The translations under genes and the position numbers were made by a program. Below the pieces are notes generated by a model that worked only from the letters and a program-made list of their open reading frames with translations, made no database searches and was not told the origin of the DNA. A DNA stretch of 64,000 bases, taken from contig NZ_CP018863.1 of the NCBI RefSeq assembly GCF_002849715.1, positions 2,108,001 through 2,172,000 on the forward strand, in the 5' to 3' direction. Of this stretch, positions 43,095 through 52,197 are shown in pieces (the stretch's first letter is position 1; the number at the start of each line of letters is the position of its first letter). Source of the stretch: Arthrobacter crystallopoietes (GTDB lineage: Bacteria; Actinomycetota; Actinomycetes; Actinomycetales; Micrococcaceae).

Positions 43095-43544
43095 TCAGGC
43101 CGGGCGACGTGTGCTCAACATCACAAAAACCGGCTCCATTTGCGACCGGTGCGGCAGGCTTGAGACGACCAGCTCGTCGAGTTCGCGGTAAAAGGCCTCG
43201 CGGGCGCGGCGCAGTGCCCCGCGCAGGCCGCAGTTGTTGCTCATCGGGCAGTTGCCGGCGGCGCTTTCGCAGTCGACGAGGTCTTCGCGCTCGTCCAGTT
43301 CGCGCAGTAGCCAGCCCACCGTCGTCGTACGCCCTTTGGCGCTCAATCGCACGCCTCCGGAACGGCCGCGGACCGCGTCCACGAGGCCGAGGGAGCGCAG
43401 TTTCAGGACGGCTTTGCTGACATGGTTGTAGGGAGTCCCGACGCCGTCCGCGATGGCCTGGGTGGTCAGCAGTTCGCCTTCGGGCGAGGCGCTGAGCAGC
43501 ATGAGGGCGCGCAGGCACACGTCAGAGAAGGCATTGATCCGCAT
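43095..43544 (-). CDS. nsrR: Rrf2-family iron-sulfur regulator (NsrR type)
   Basis: 149 residues. The N-terminal winged helix (MRINAFSDVCLRALMLLSA, then TPYNHVSKAVLKLRSLGLVD) is followed by three clustered Cys in DCESAAGNCPMSNNCGLRGA (about residues 92-105), the cluster-binding pattern of NsrR. It senses NO through the Fe-S cluster and represses hmp. Same strand and 108 bp upstream of hmp, so the pair forms an NO-responsive unit. Confidence 0.92.
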   Translation of the reverse strand: MRINAFSDVCLRALMLLSASPEGELLTTQAIADGVGTPYNHVSKAVLKLRSLGLVDAVRGRSGGVRLSAKGRTTTVGWLLRELDEREDLVDCESAAGNCPMSNNCGLRGALRRAREAFYRELDELVVSSLPHRSQMEPVFVMLSTRRPA

Positions 43545-43584
43545 GCAGGCATTCTAACGCCGCTGCGGTGATGCTCCGTTCGGG

Positions 43585-44055
43585 TCAGGCAGGAGGCCAG
43601 ACGATGCGGTCCTGCGGATCGATGAACGGATCGGGGTAGGTCCACTCGCCGTCGTCGTCATGGCTGTACGGCTGGATGGCCGCGATGGCGGCTCCCCACG
43701 AATGCTCGGTGGCGACGTGGATGGCGTCCGTGTCATTGTCGGGCAGGTAGATGTCGCTGATCACCGCGATGGCACGGAACTGGGACTTTTCCTGCTGCAG
43801 CGCGGTGTAGATGTCCTGGATCATGGCATCCGCGTCAACCTCTTCGGATTCCTCGTCACCCTCGATGTCCTCGGGCTGGACGGCGATCAGCCGCAGCTCG
43901 CCGTCGGTGGTCATCACTAGGCCTACCGGCAGGAAGGCGCCGTGTTCTTCCAGTTGCTCCTGTGCCATGCCCAGGCCGGTGCCGAAGAGCGTGTCGATGT
44001 CGTTCAGGACCTCAGGTTCTATGCCTTCGCGCCACGAAGTGCCCTCTGTGCTCAT
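43585..44055 (-). CDS. Hypothetical acidic protein
   Basis: 156 residues, rich in Asp and Glu (for example GDEESEEVDADAMIQD), with no signal peptide. No family recognised. Its start is 3 bp after the phosphomannomutase stop, so the two are almost certainly co-transcribed. A role with the sugar-phosphate mutase is only contextual. Confidence 0.75.
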   Translation of the reverse strand: MSTEGTSWREGIEPEVLNDIDTLFGTGLGMAQEQLEEHGAFLPVGLVMTTDGELRLIAVQPEDIEGDEESEEVDADAMIQDIYTALQQEKSQFRAIAVISDIYLPDNDTDAIHVATEHSWGAAIAAIQPYSHDDDGEWTYPDPFIDPQDRIVWPPA

Positions 44056-44058
44056 TGG

Positions 44059-45468
44059 TTATTCCCTTACCAGTCCCAGGACGGTGTCCCGGACCTTGTC
44101 CAGTGTTGCGGTGTCGATGGCTTCTGCGTTCAGGCGCAGGAAGGGTTCGGTGTTGGACGGGCGGAGGTTGAACCACCAGGAGCCGTCGCGGGCGGTGAAG
44201 GTCACGCCGTCGAGTTCGTCGATGTCCACGTCCTCGCCGGCGAACCGCGCGCGGACGCGGGCGACGGCGGCGTCCTTGTCCTCGATCTTGGAGTTGATCT
44301 CGCCGGAGGAGACGTAGGGCTCGTACTCGTGGGCGAGGGCGGAGAGCGGCTGTTCCTGTTCGCCGAGGGCGGCCAGGACGTGCATGGCGGCGAGCATGCC
44401 GGTGTCGGCGTTGAAGAAGTCGCGGAAGTAGTAATGCGCCGAGTGTTCCCCGCCGAACACGGCGCCCTCGGCGGCCATGACGGCCTTGATGAAGGAATGC
44501 CCTACCCGGGTGCGCACGGCGCGGCCGCCGTCATGGGCGACGAGTTCGGGCACGGCGCGGGAGGTGATCAGGTTGTGGATGATGACCGGGGTGTCCTCCC
44601 CGGCGGTCTTGGCGCGGGCGATTTCGCGGCGGGCCACCAGCGCGGTGACGGCGGAAGGGGAGACCGGGTTGCCGGTCTCGTCGATCACGAAGCAGCGGTC
44701 CGCGTCGCCGTCGAACGCCAGGCCGATGTCCGCGCCGTGGGCGAGGACGGCGGCCTGCAGATCGCGCAGGTTTTCCGGTTCCAGCGGGTTGGCCGGATGG
44801 TTAGGGAAGGTGCCGTCGAGCTCGAAGTACAGTTCGACGATCTCCAGCGGCAGGGCCGGCAGCACCCCGTCGCCCAGGACGGCGGGGGTGGTCAGCCCGG
44901 CCATGCCGTTGCCGGCATCGACCACGACCTTCAGGGGCCGGGAACCGGAGAGGTCAACCAGGGAGCGCAGGTAGCCGGCGTAGTCGGCCAGCACGTCCTG
45001 TTCGCTGAGCGTGCCGGGGTCGGAGGCGGGGATGCCCTCGGTCAGGTAGCGGGCCGCGGTGTCGCGGATCTCGAACAGCCCGGTGTCGGAGGAGACTGGG
45101 ACGGCGCCGGGCAGGGCCATTTTCATGCCGTTGTATTCGGCCGGGTTGTGCGAGGCAGTGAAGACGACGCCGGCCGCGGACAGGGTGCCGCAGGCGAAGT
45201 AGAGCTCGTCCGTGGAGATCAGGCCCAGCATCTTCGGGTTCGCCCCGCGGGCCGCGGCACCGCGGGCGAAGGCCTGCGCGAATTCGGGGGAGGACGGGCG
45301 CATGTCGCCGCCCACCAGGACGGTCTGTCCGGCCAGTCCGAGGACGTCCACAAAAGCGGCGCCGGTGGCCTCCACCGTAGCCGCGGTAATCGTTTCGCCA
45401 ACGATGCCGCGCACGTCGTACGCCTTGAAGGACTCCTGGAAAGAAACACTAAGATCGAGACTCGTCAC
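44059..45468 (-). CDS. manB: Phosphomannomutase / phosphoglucomutase
   Basis: 469 residues. Interconverts hexose 6- and 1-phosphates for cell-wall and polysaccharide precursors. The phosphoserine loop is TASHNPAEYNGMK, the metal loop DGDADR, the sugar-binding loop GGEHSAHYYF, and the phosphate-binding RPSNTEP near the C-terminus. All four are intact. Divergent from recQ. Confidence 0.93.
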   Translation of the reverse strand: MTSLDLSVSFQESFKAYDVRGIVGETITAATVEATGAAFVDVLGLAGQTVLVGGDMRPSSPEFAQAFARGAAARGANPKMLGLISTDELYFACGTLSAAGVVFTASHNPAEYNGMKMALPGAVPVSSDTGLFEIRDTAARYLTEGIPASDPGTLSEQDVLADYAGYLRSLVDLSGSRPLKVVVDAGNGMAGLTTPAVLGDGVLPALPLEIVELYFELDGTFPNHPANPLEPENLRDLQAAVLAHGADIGLAFDGDADRCFVIDETGNPVSPSAVTALVARREIARAKTAGEDTPVIIHNLITSRAVPELVAHDGGRAVRTRVGHSFIKAVMAAEGAVFGGEHSAHYYFRDFFNADTGMLAAMHVLAALGEQEQPLSALAHEYEPYVSSGEINSKIEDKDAAVARVRARFAGEDVDIDELDGVTFTARDGSWWFNLRPSNTEPFLRLNAEAIDTATLDKVRDTVLGLVRE

Positions 45469-45538
45469 CGCCCTAGCTTATAAGGAACCCCTGTGGATAA
45501 CCGACAGGACTGTCAGGCGCGGCTGTAATACTGGAGTA

Positions 45539-47701
45539 ATGGCTGATTTGCAGAGCATGACCGGACAGGTGACAGACCTTCGGGAAGAAGCAACCGAAAT
45601 CCTCCGCCGGCTGGTGGGAAATCCGGAGGCACAGTTCCACTCGGGGCAGTTCGAGGCTGTGGAAGCTCTGGTGGCCGGCGGCCGGCGGGCGTTGGTGGTC
45701 CAGAGGACGGGCTGGGGAAAGTCCGCCGTCTACTTCGTGGCCAGCCTGCTGCTGCGTGCCCGGGGTGCCGGCCCGACCCTGATCGTCTCCCCGCTGCTCG
45801 CGCTGATGCGGGACCAGGTCTCCGCGGCCGAACGCGCCGGGGTCCGCGCCGCCGCCATCAACTCGGCCAACCAGTTGGAATGGGACGATATCCGCGCCAA
45901 ACTGGCGGGCAACAGTGTGGATGTCCTGCTGGTCTCCCCGGAGCGGCTGAATAATCCTCGGTTCCGGGACGAACAGTTGCCGGAACTGATCCACAGTTCG
46001 GGCCTGCTGGTGATCGATGAGGCGCACTGCATCTCGGACTGGGGTCATGATTTCCGCCCCGACTACCGGCGCATCCGGGACCTGATCGAGCAGTTGCCCG
46101 CATCCGTGCCGGTACTGGCCACCACCGCGACGGCAAACTTGCGCGTGGTCCATGACATCGAAGAACAGCTCGGGGCCGCGGCCCTTGCCGGTGACGTTGC
46201 TGCCGGCGGACATGTGCTGACCATCCGCGGCCCGCTGGCCAGAGAATCGCTGCGGCTGGGCGTGCTGCGCCTGCCCAATGCAAGGGCACGGCTGGGCTGG
46301 CTGCTGACGCATCTGCACGAGCTGCCCGGCAGCGGCATTATCTACGCCCTGACCGTTTCCAACGCCGAGGATACCGCCCGGCTGCTGCGCGAGGCGGGCC
46401 ACGAAGTGCTCGCCTACACCGGCCGGACGGACCCGGCGGACCGCGAAGCCGCCGAGGCTGCGCTGAAGGACAACCGGGTCAAGGCACTGGTCGCCACCAG
46501 CGCGCTGGGCATGGGCTTCGACAAGCCGGACCTGGGATTCGTGGTGCACCTCGGGGCGCCGTCCTCGCCGGTCGCGTACTACCAGCAGGTGGGTCGCGCC
46601 GGCCGCGGTACGCCGAACGCTGATGTCTTGCTGCTGCCCGGCCGCGAAGACCGCGATATCTGGGAGTACTTCGCCACCGCGTCCATGCCGAACGAGGACA
46701 CCGCCCTGGCCGTGCTGCGGGAACTGGCGCAGCCGGGGACAGTCCTGTCCACCGCGGCGCTGGAAACCCGGGTCAATCTCAAGCGCTCTCCGCTGGAACT
46801 GCTGCTCAAAGTGCTGGCCGTGGACGGTGCCGTGCAGCGGGTCTCCGGCGGCTGGGAAGGCACAGGGCAGCCCTGGGATTATGACCGCGAGCGCTACGAG
46901 CGCATTGCGAAGGCGCGCGTCGCGGAGCAGAACTCCATGCTGGATTACGAGAACACCACCGGCTGCCGGATGGAATTCCTGTCCCGGGAGCTGGACGATC
47001 CGGCGGCCGCACCGTGCGGCCGCTGCGACAACTGCGCGGGCCGCTGGTACGCGGACTCGGTGGCCGAATCCGCCACCGAAAGCGCCGATGCCGCCCTGCA
47101 CCGGGTGGGCGTCGAACTGGATCCGCGCGCGATGTGGCCCACCGGCATGAACCGGCTGGGTGTGGAGGTCAAAGGCAAGATCGGACCGGCGGAGGCGAAC
47201 CTGCCCGGCCGTGCGTTGGCCCGTCTGACGGATCTGGGCTGGGGCGGCAAACTGCGCGAACTGCTGTCCGACCAGTCGCCGGACCAGCCGCTGGACCAGC
47301 TGACTCTGCAGGCCTGCGTCCGCGTGCTCGCGGAATGGGGCTGGGCCCAGCGGCCCGTCGCGGTGGTCAGCGTGCCGTCCCGGACCCGCCCGCAACTAAT
47401 CGGTTCGCTGGCCGAGGGCCTGGCCAGCATCGGACGGATGCCCTACCTGGGCGCTCTGTCCATGCCCGGCGGTGGTCCGAAGAGCGGCCCGGGCGGCAAC
47501 AGCGCGTACCGCCTGGCCGACGTCTGGGACCAGTTCGAGGTGCCTGCCGGCGGAGCCGAATGGTTCGCGGACAACCCGGGGCCGGTCCTGCTGGTGGATG
47601 ATCTGGCGGACAGCCGGTGGACCGTTACGGTTGCCGGCCGCACGTTGCGCCGGGCCGGAGCCGAGGCCGTACTGCCGTTCGCCCTGGCGCTGAAGGCCTG
47701 A
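45539..47701 (+). CDS. recQ: RecQ-family DNA helicase
   Basis: 720 residues. Walker A is QRTGWGKSAVYF, motif II VIDEAHCISDWGHDFRPDYR, and motif VI QQVGRAGRG. The Cys-rich zinc element CRMEFL...CGRCDNC follows the helicase core. The region after about 520 is not a clear HRDC domain. ATG at 45539 is taken as the start; GGAG is only 2 nt upstream. TAATAC (45526-45531) lies so close that the mRNA may be leaderless. Divergent from manB. Confidence 0.9.
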   Translation: MADLQSMTGQVTDLREEATEILRRLVGNPEAQFHSGQFEAVEALVAGGRRALVVQRTGWGKSAVYFVASLLLRARGAGPTLIVSPLLALMRDQVSAAERAGVRAAAINSANQLEWDDIRAKLAGNSVDVLLVSPERLNNPRFRDEQLPELIHSSGLLVIDEAHCISDWGHDFRPDYRRIRDLIEQLPASVPVLATTATANLRVVHDIEEQLGAAALAGDVAAGGHVLTIRGPLARESLRLGVLRLPNARARLGWLLTHLHELPGSGIIYALTVSNAEDTARLLREAGHEVLAYTGRTDPADREAAEAALKDNRVKALVATSALGMGFDKPDLGFVVHLGAPSSPVAYYQQVGRAGRGTPNADVLLLPGREDRDIWEYFATASMPNEDTALAVLRELAQPGTVLSTAALETRVNLKRSPLELLLKVLAVDGAVQRVSGGWEGTGQPWDYDRERYERIAKARVAEQNSMLDYENTTGCRMEFLSRELDDPAAAPCGRCDNCAGRWYADSVAESATESADAALHRVGVELDPRAMWPTGMNRLGVEVKGKIGPAEANLPGRALARLTDLGWGGKLRELLSDQSPDQPLDQLTLQACVRVLAEWGWAQRPVAVVSVPSRTRPQLIGSLAEGLASIGRMPYLGALSMPGGGPKSGPGGNSAYRLADVWDQFEVPAGGAEWFADNPGPVLLVDDLADSRWTVTVAGRTLRRAGAEAVLPFALALKA

Positions 47702-47723
47702 TGCCTAGGCGCTGAGAAGGTCA

Positions 47724-47750
47724 GTGCCCGCCCGGTCGCCGGGCGGGCAC
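47724..47750 (+). terminator. Terminator after recQ
   Basis: Perfect 12-bp GC-rich stem (47724-47735 with 47739-47750) and a 3-nt loop, 22 bp past the stop. Confidence 0.75.
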
Positions 47751-47791
47751 AGGGCCACGGGTCCGCAGAAATACGACGCGGAAACGCAAAA

Positions 47792-47825
47792 GGCCCCTGC
47801 GGTTCCTCGCGGAACTGCAGGGGCC
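47792..47825 (-). terminator. Terminator downstream of tRNA-Ser(GCU)
   Basis: Outer 9-bp stem (47792-47800 with 47817-47825) and an inner GTTCC/GGAAC stem, followed by TTTTGCG on the minus strand. Confidence 0.8.
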
Positions 47826-47830
47826 AAACG

Positions 47831-47919
47831 CGGAGACGGGGGGATTTGAACCCCCGGTCGAGTTTAACCCCGACCCTTCATTAGCAGTGAAGTCCATTCG
47901 GCCGCTCTGGCACGTCTCC
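47831..47919 (-). tRNA. tRNA-Ser(GCU)
   Basis: 89 nt without encoded CCA. Acceptor GGAGACG pairs with CGTCTCC. Anticodon loop around GCT; long variable arm (GGTCGGGGTTAAACTCGACC). GGTTCAAATCC T arm. Confidence 0.95.
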
Positions 47920-48013
47920 AAGATGCTGTTGCCAGCCCATCAAGATTACCCAGATAACCGGGCCAGATCAAAACGGGCGCCAACAGGTGGTCTCCGCCGC
48001 CGGTCTTCAGGCC

Positions 48014-50089
48014 TCAATCGGTGAGCGCGTTCCACAGGAAGGTGTTGGACAGCGTCTGCAGGCGGGCGGCCTGTTTGTTGTCGCTGGCGCCGGCGTGGCC
48101 GCCTTCGAGCGCTTCGTGGAACCAGACATTCTCCGCGCCCAAGGCCTGCATCCGCGCCGCCATCTTCCGTGCCTGCACCGGCCCTACCCGGTCATCCGAG
48201 GTTGCCGTCCAGATCAACGTGTCCGGGTAGTCGGTGCCCGACTCGAGCAGGTGGTACGGCGAGAACGTGCGGATGAAGTCCCACTGCGCCGGATCCTCCG
48301 GATCGCCGTATTCTGCGATCCACGAGTACCCCGCGGACAATTTTGTGTAGCGGGCCATATCCAGCAGCGGGACCCCGCAGGAGACCGCCCCGAACAGGGG
48401 CGGGTACCGGGTGAGCATGTTCCCCACCAGCAGCCCGCCGTTGGAACCGCCGGAGCAGCCGAGGCGTTCCCGCCGGGTCACACCGCGGTCCATCAGATCC
48501 TGCGCCACGGCAGCGAAGTCCTCGTACGCGCGGTGCCGGTTCGCCTGCAGGGCTGCGCGGTGCCAGGCTGGGCCGTACTCGCCGCCGCCGCGGATGTTGG
48601 CGAGGACGTAGACTCCGCCGCGCCCGTCCGCGGTGCGCTGCTGCAGCCAGGCCCGGCCGACGGTCCCGCTGTAGGCAGGCGTCCTGCTGACCTCGAACCC
48701 GCCGTAACCCGAGAGCAGCGTGGGATTGCCGCCGTCGTACGTGAGGTCTTTGGGGCCCACCTGGAAATACGGGATCTTGGTGCCGTCCTTGGACACGGCG
48801 AAATGCTGCTCCACCGTGTGGCCGGAGGCATCGAAGAACGACGGCGACGACTTCACGGCCGTCGCCGGGCCTCCGGCCACGGTGCCGCGGGAGAGCGTGG
48901 ACGGCGTGAGGAAGCCTGTGGCCACCAGCCAGTAGTCGTCGCTGTCCTCATCATCCACGGCCGAGGCGTCCACCGAATGCAGCGGCGGGCAGGCATCGAG
49001 TTCCGCGGCCGCCCAGTTTTGCGCGGGGTCCAGGACCAGCACCTGCGAGGAGACGTCCTGCAGGAGGTTCAGCAGCAGGAAGTTCTGCGTCCAGCTCCAG
49101 GACTGCAGCGAGGTGCCGGCATCCGGCGTGAAGAGGGCGATGAGGTCGCGGGAGCCGGCGAGGAAATCCTCGAGCCCGGCGGCCAGCAGGGATCCCGCCG
49201 GGTAGGTGGTGTCCGTGCCGGCCGGCTGCCAGTCGGTCTGCGGGCGCAGGGTCAGCCACTGTTGGTGGAAGCCGACCTCCACATCCGTCGGCACGTCGAT
49301 GGGCAGCCATCCGCCGTCGCGCCTGAGATAGTTGCGGTAGTTGAAGAAGTCGATCACGTCGACCGCGATCTCGCGCTCGTAACCGGGGGTGGAGTCGTGC
49401 ACGGCCTGCGCCAGCATGTGTTCGGCAGGCACCTCGAAATACGGTTCGGCGTCCGCTGGGCTCTGGCCGCGGCGCAGGATGCGGCTGGTGCGCGGGTAGG
49501 AGGACGTGGTCATGCTGCCGGGTCCGAAGTCCGTTCCGAGCATGATGGTGTCCTCGTCCAGCCAGCTGGCGTAGGTCTTGGCGGCGGGAATCTCGAAGCC
49601 GCCGTCCACGAAGCTGCGGATTTCGACGTCGAACTCGCGCAGCGTGACCGCGTCCCCGCCGTCGGGGGAGAGCCGCAGCAGCGCGCGCCGGTAACTCGTG
49701 CCATCCGCGGGGCGGAGGAACTGCGAACCGGCGAAGACCCATTCCGTGCCTTCGGCCGCGGCCAGCGCGTCGACGTCGAGCAGGATGTCCCATTCGGGCG
49801 AGTCCTGCAGGTAGCTCTCCCAGGTGGTGCGCCGCCAGAGGCCGCGGGGGTTCGTCTTGTCCCGCCAGAAGTTGTAATAGAAGTTGCCGCGCTTGGTGAC
49901 GGCAGGAATCCGTTCCTCCGAGTCCAACACCTCGAGCACGCTTTGCTCCAGCTCCAGGAATTTCCGGTCTACCAGCTTGGCTTGGGTGCGGGTGTTCTGG
50001 TCGCGGACCCAGTCGAGTGGTTTCTCGCCGTAAATGTCTTCGAGCCAGAGGAATTCGTCGTCGGGCAGGTGGGTGGGCTCCTCAGTCAT
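48014..50089 (-). CDS. S9-family prolyl oligopeptidase-like peptidase
   Basis: 691 residues. N-terminal beta-propeller (about 70-400) and C-terminal alpha/beta hydrolase domain. The nucleophile elbow is GCSGGSNGGLLVGN, the Asp lies in ATSDDRVGPVQARKM and the His in EGGHAGASDNK, so the triad is complete. Cytosolic, cleaving short peptides, probably after Pro. ATG at 50089 has AGGA upstream; an in-frame ATG at 50098 is the alternative. Confidence 0.9.
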   Translation of the reverse strand: MTEEPTHLPDDEFLWLEDIYGEKPLDWVRDQNTRTQAKLVDRKFLELEQSVLEVLDSEERIPAVTKRGNFYYNFWRDKTNPRGLWRRTTWESYLQDSPEWDILLDVDALAAAEGTEWVFAGSQFLRPADGTSYRRALLRLSPDGGDAVTLREFDVEIRSFVDGGFEIPAAKTYASWLDEDTIMLGTDFGPGSMTTSSYPRTSRILRRGQSPADAEPYFEVPAEHMLAQAVHDSTPGYEREIAVDVIDFFNYRNYLRRDGGWLPIDVPTDVEVGFHQQWLTLRPQTDWQPAGTDTTYPAGSLLAAGLEDFLAGSRDLIALFTPDAGTSLQSWSWTQNFLLLNLLQDVSSQVLVLDPAQNWAAAELDACPPLHSVDASAVDDEDSDDYWLVATGFLTPSTLSRGTVAGGPATAVKSSPSFFDASGHTVEQHFAVSKDGTKIPYFQVGPKDLTYDGGNPTLLSGYGGFEVSRTPAYSGTVGRAWLQQRTADGRGGVYVLANIRGGGEYGPAWHRAALQANRHRAYEDFAAVAQDLMDRGVTRRERLGCSGGSNGGLLVGNMLTRYPPLFGAVSCGVPLLDMARYTKLSAGYSWIAEYGDPEDPAQWDFIRTFSPYHLLESGTDYPDTLIWTATSDDRVGPVQARKMAARMQALGAENVWFHEALEGGHAGASDNKQAARLQTLSNTFLWNALTD

Positions 50090-50200
50090 GCTTCCCATCC
50101 TAGGCAGGGCCGGGGCAACCGAACCGTCGCGGTCTGGTGGGAAGCAGCCGGGAGGAGCCCGGAGCGGGCCGGTGCATGTCCCCCGGTTACGCTAGAAGGC

Positions 50201-52180
50201 ATGGAATCTCAGCGCGGCTACCGGGTGGCAATTGTGGGTGCTGGCCCGCGCGGCACCTCCGTGCTGGAACGTCTGGTGGCCAACCACCGGGACCGTGGCG
50301 AGACCGGCAGGTTGCACATCCACATGATTGATCCGTACCCGCCGGGCCCTGGCCACGTCTGGCGTGCCGGCCAGTCCAGGCTGTTCCTGATGAACACGCC
50401 GTCGCTCTTTCCCACCGTGGTGCCGACCGGGGAACTGGACGCCGCACCCGTGGCCGGAATGTCCTTCGAAGCATGGCGGTCCGCCGTCGTTGCCGGGAGC
50501 ATCAGCGATGTGCCGCCGGAGGACGCGGACGAAGCCCGCTCGCTCTCCGCGGCGGACTTTCCCAGCCGGGCGCTGTACGGAAGGTACCTGGCCTGGACGT
50601 TCGCCCGGCTGAACGAGATGGCCGGAAACCACGTGGTGGTCCATGTCCACGCAACCGAGGCAACCCACCTGCACCGGATCGACGGCACCAACCGGCTGGC
50701 CCTCGCCGACGGCAGCACTGTGGACGCGGATGCGGTGGTGCTGGCGCTGGGGCATTTGCCCGCCGCGCTGAACCCGGAACAGCAGAACCTGCAGGACGAG
50801 GCCGCGCGGTACGGCCTGCATTACCTGCCGCCGAATGTGCCGGCGGACCTCGACTTCAGCCGCATCCCGGCCGGCCGCACCATGCTGGTCCGCGGCATGG
50901 GCCTGAACTTCTTCGACGTAATGATCCAGCTGACCCAAGGCCGGGGTGGAACGTTCCTGCCGGCATCGGACACTGAACCCATGCGGTATGTGCCTTCCGG
51001 CAAGGAGCCGAAGCTGGTGGCCGGTTCCCGCCGCGGCACTCCGTACCGTGCCAAGGCTAGGTTGCAGAGTTACCTGCCTGCCGGCGTCGAACTTCGCTAT
51101 TTCACCCCGTCCGCCGCACGGCTCTTTGCCGACGCCGGGGTGCAGCCGGGTTTCGACCACGACCTGTGGCCGCTGCTGCAGCGCGACGTGCTGTGGACGT
51201 ACTATGCCACGCTGGCGAGGGTGGAGCCCGGCAGCATCAAAGGGCATCCGCGCGAATTCCTGGCCGGGCTTCAGGAGCTGCTGGACCAGAAAACCGTGCC
51301 CGGCAGCCCGACCCTGCGCAACCGCATCCGCGGGTACCTGGACGAACAGGTCGAGCCCGGCAGGCTGCTGGACGTCGAGGCGCTGGCCAGGCCCTTCGCG
51401 GGACGGAAGTTCGCCTCCGCGCAGGAGTACCAGCAGGCCATGGTCGATTATCTGGAGGCAGATGCGGCCGGCTCGGCGCTGGGCGAGGATGATCCGTTGA
51501 AGATGGCCATCGGGGCGCTGAACGCCGGGCGGAGCCTGCTCAAGGAGATTGTGGCCGACGGCGGACTGACCGACGAATCCTGGCTCGCCGAGCTGCGCGG
51601 TTGGTTCGAACCGCTGGTGGAAGGCCTCGCCAGCGGGCCCCCGGCCCTGCGGATCGAGCAGCTGGCGGCGCTCGCCCGCGCCGGAATCGTCGAGTTTGTG
51701 GGACCGGACCCGCAGTTCGAAGTGGATCCGGAAACCGAACAGTTTCGGGCCACCTCGCCCTGGGTTGACGGCGCGGCATATTCCGCGACCTATCTGATGG
51801 AAGCGATGATGCCGGCCAACCGGGTGTCGCAGAACCGGTCCGCGTTGCTGCGCCACCTGCTGGAAGCCGGTTTGGTCCGGGCCAAGCAGATGCTCGGTGC
51901 CGAGGACGCGCCGGTTCCGACCTCCGGTCTGGATGTCACCCGGCCGCCGTACCGCCCCATCGGGGTCAACGGCCGGCCCGTGGAGAACCTCTATGTGCTA
52001 GGGCTGCAGTTGTCCTCCGTGCAGTGGGGGACGTCCATTGCCGCCGAAGCCGGTGCGCCGGTGCGCCAGGGCGGCCGCACCCTCAAGGACGCGGACGATA
52101 TTGCGCGCGCCATCCTAGATGCGGCCAACCCCGCCGGTGCCGCCAGGGTCACGGCGGGCTTTGCCGTGGGCCCTGGCTGA
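50201..52180 (+). CDS. FAD/NAD(P)-binding protein
   Basis: 659 residues. YRVAIVGAGPRGTSVLERLV is the Rossmann nucleotide-binding motif. MNTPSLFPTVV and LFLMNTPSL-type motifs and a later LVRGMGLNFFDVMIQL match the FAD_NAD_9-type (PF13454) group, whose members are poorly characterised. The frame is open for a long way upstream, but that part is antisense to the peptidase gene. ATG at 50201 has AAGG close by. Reaction unknown. Confidence 0.8.
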   Translation: MESQRGYRVAIVGAGPRGTSVLERLVANHRDRGETGRLHIHMIDPYPPGPGHVWRAGQSRLFLMNTPSLFPTVVPTGELDAAPVAGMSFEAWRSAVVAGSISDVPPEDADEARSLSAADFPSRALYGRYLAWTFARLNEMAGNHVVVHVHATEATHLHRIDGTNRLALADGSTVDADAVVLALGHLPAALNPEQQNLQDEAARYGLHYLPPNVPADLDFSRIPAGRTMLVRGMGLNFFDVMIQLTQGRGGTFLPASDTEPMRYVPSGKEPKLVAGSRRGTPYRAKARLQSYLPAGVELRYFTPSAARLFADAGVQPGFDHDLWPLLQRDVLWTYYATLARVEPGSIKGHPREFLAGLQELLDQKTVPGSPTLRNRIRGYLDEQVEPGRLLDVEALARPFAGRKFASAQEYQQAMVDYLEADAAGSALGEDDPLKMAIGALNAGRSLLKEIVADGGLTDESWLAELRGWFEPLVEGLASGPPALRIEQLAALARAGIVEFVGPDPQFEVDPETEQFRATSPWVDGAAYSATYLMEAMMPANRVSQNRSALLRHLLEAGLVRAKQMLGAEDAPVPTSGLDVTRPPYRPIGVNGRPVENLYVLGLQLSSVQWGTSIAAEAGAPVRQGGRTLKDADDIARAILDAANPAGAARVTAGFAVGPG

Positions 52181-52197
52181 CAGGTTCCCTACTGCCC

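Noticed and set aside
43942..45483. 513-residue open frame opposite manB
   Set aside because: Antisense artefact; the minus strand keeps all phosphomannomutase motifs.
47987..50200. Long N-terminal extension of the FAD/NAD(P) protein
   Set aside because: This part is antisense to the S9 peptidase; the Rossmann motif starts right after ATG 50201.
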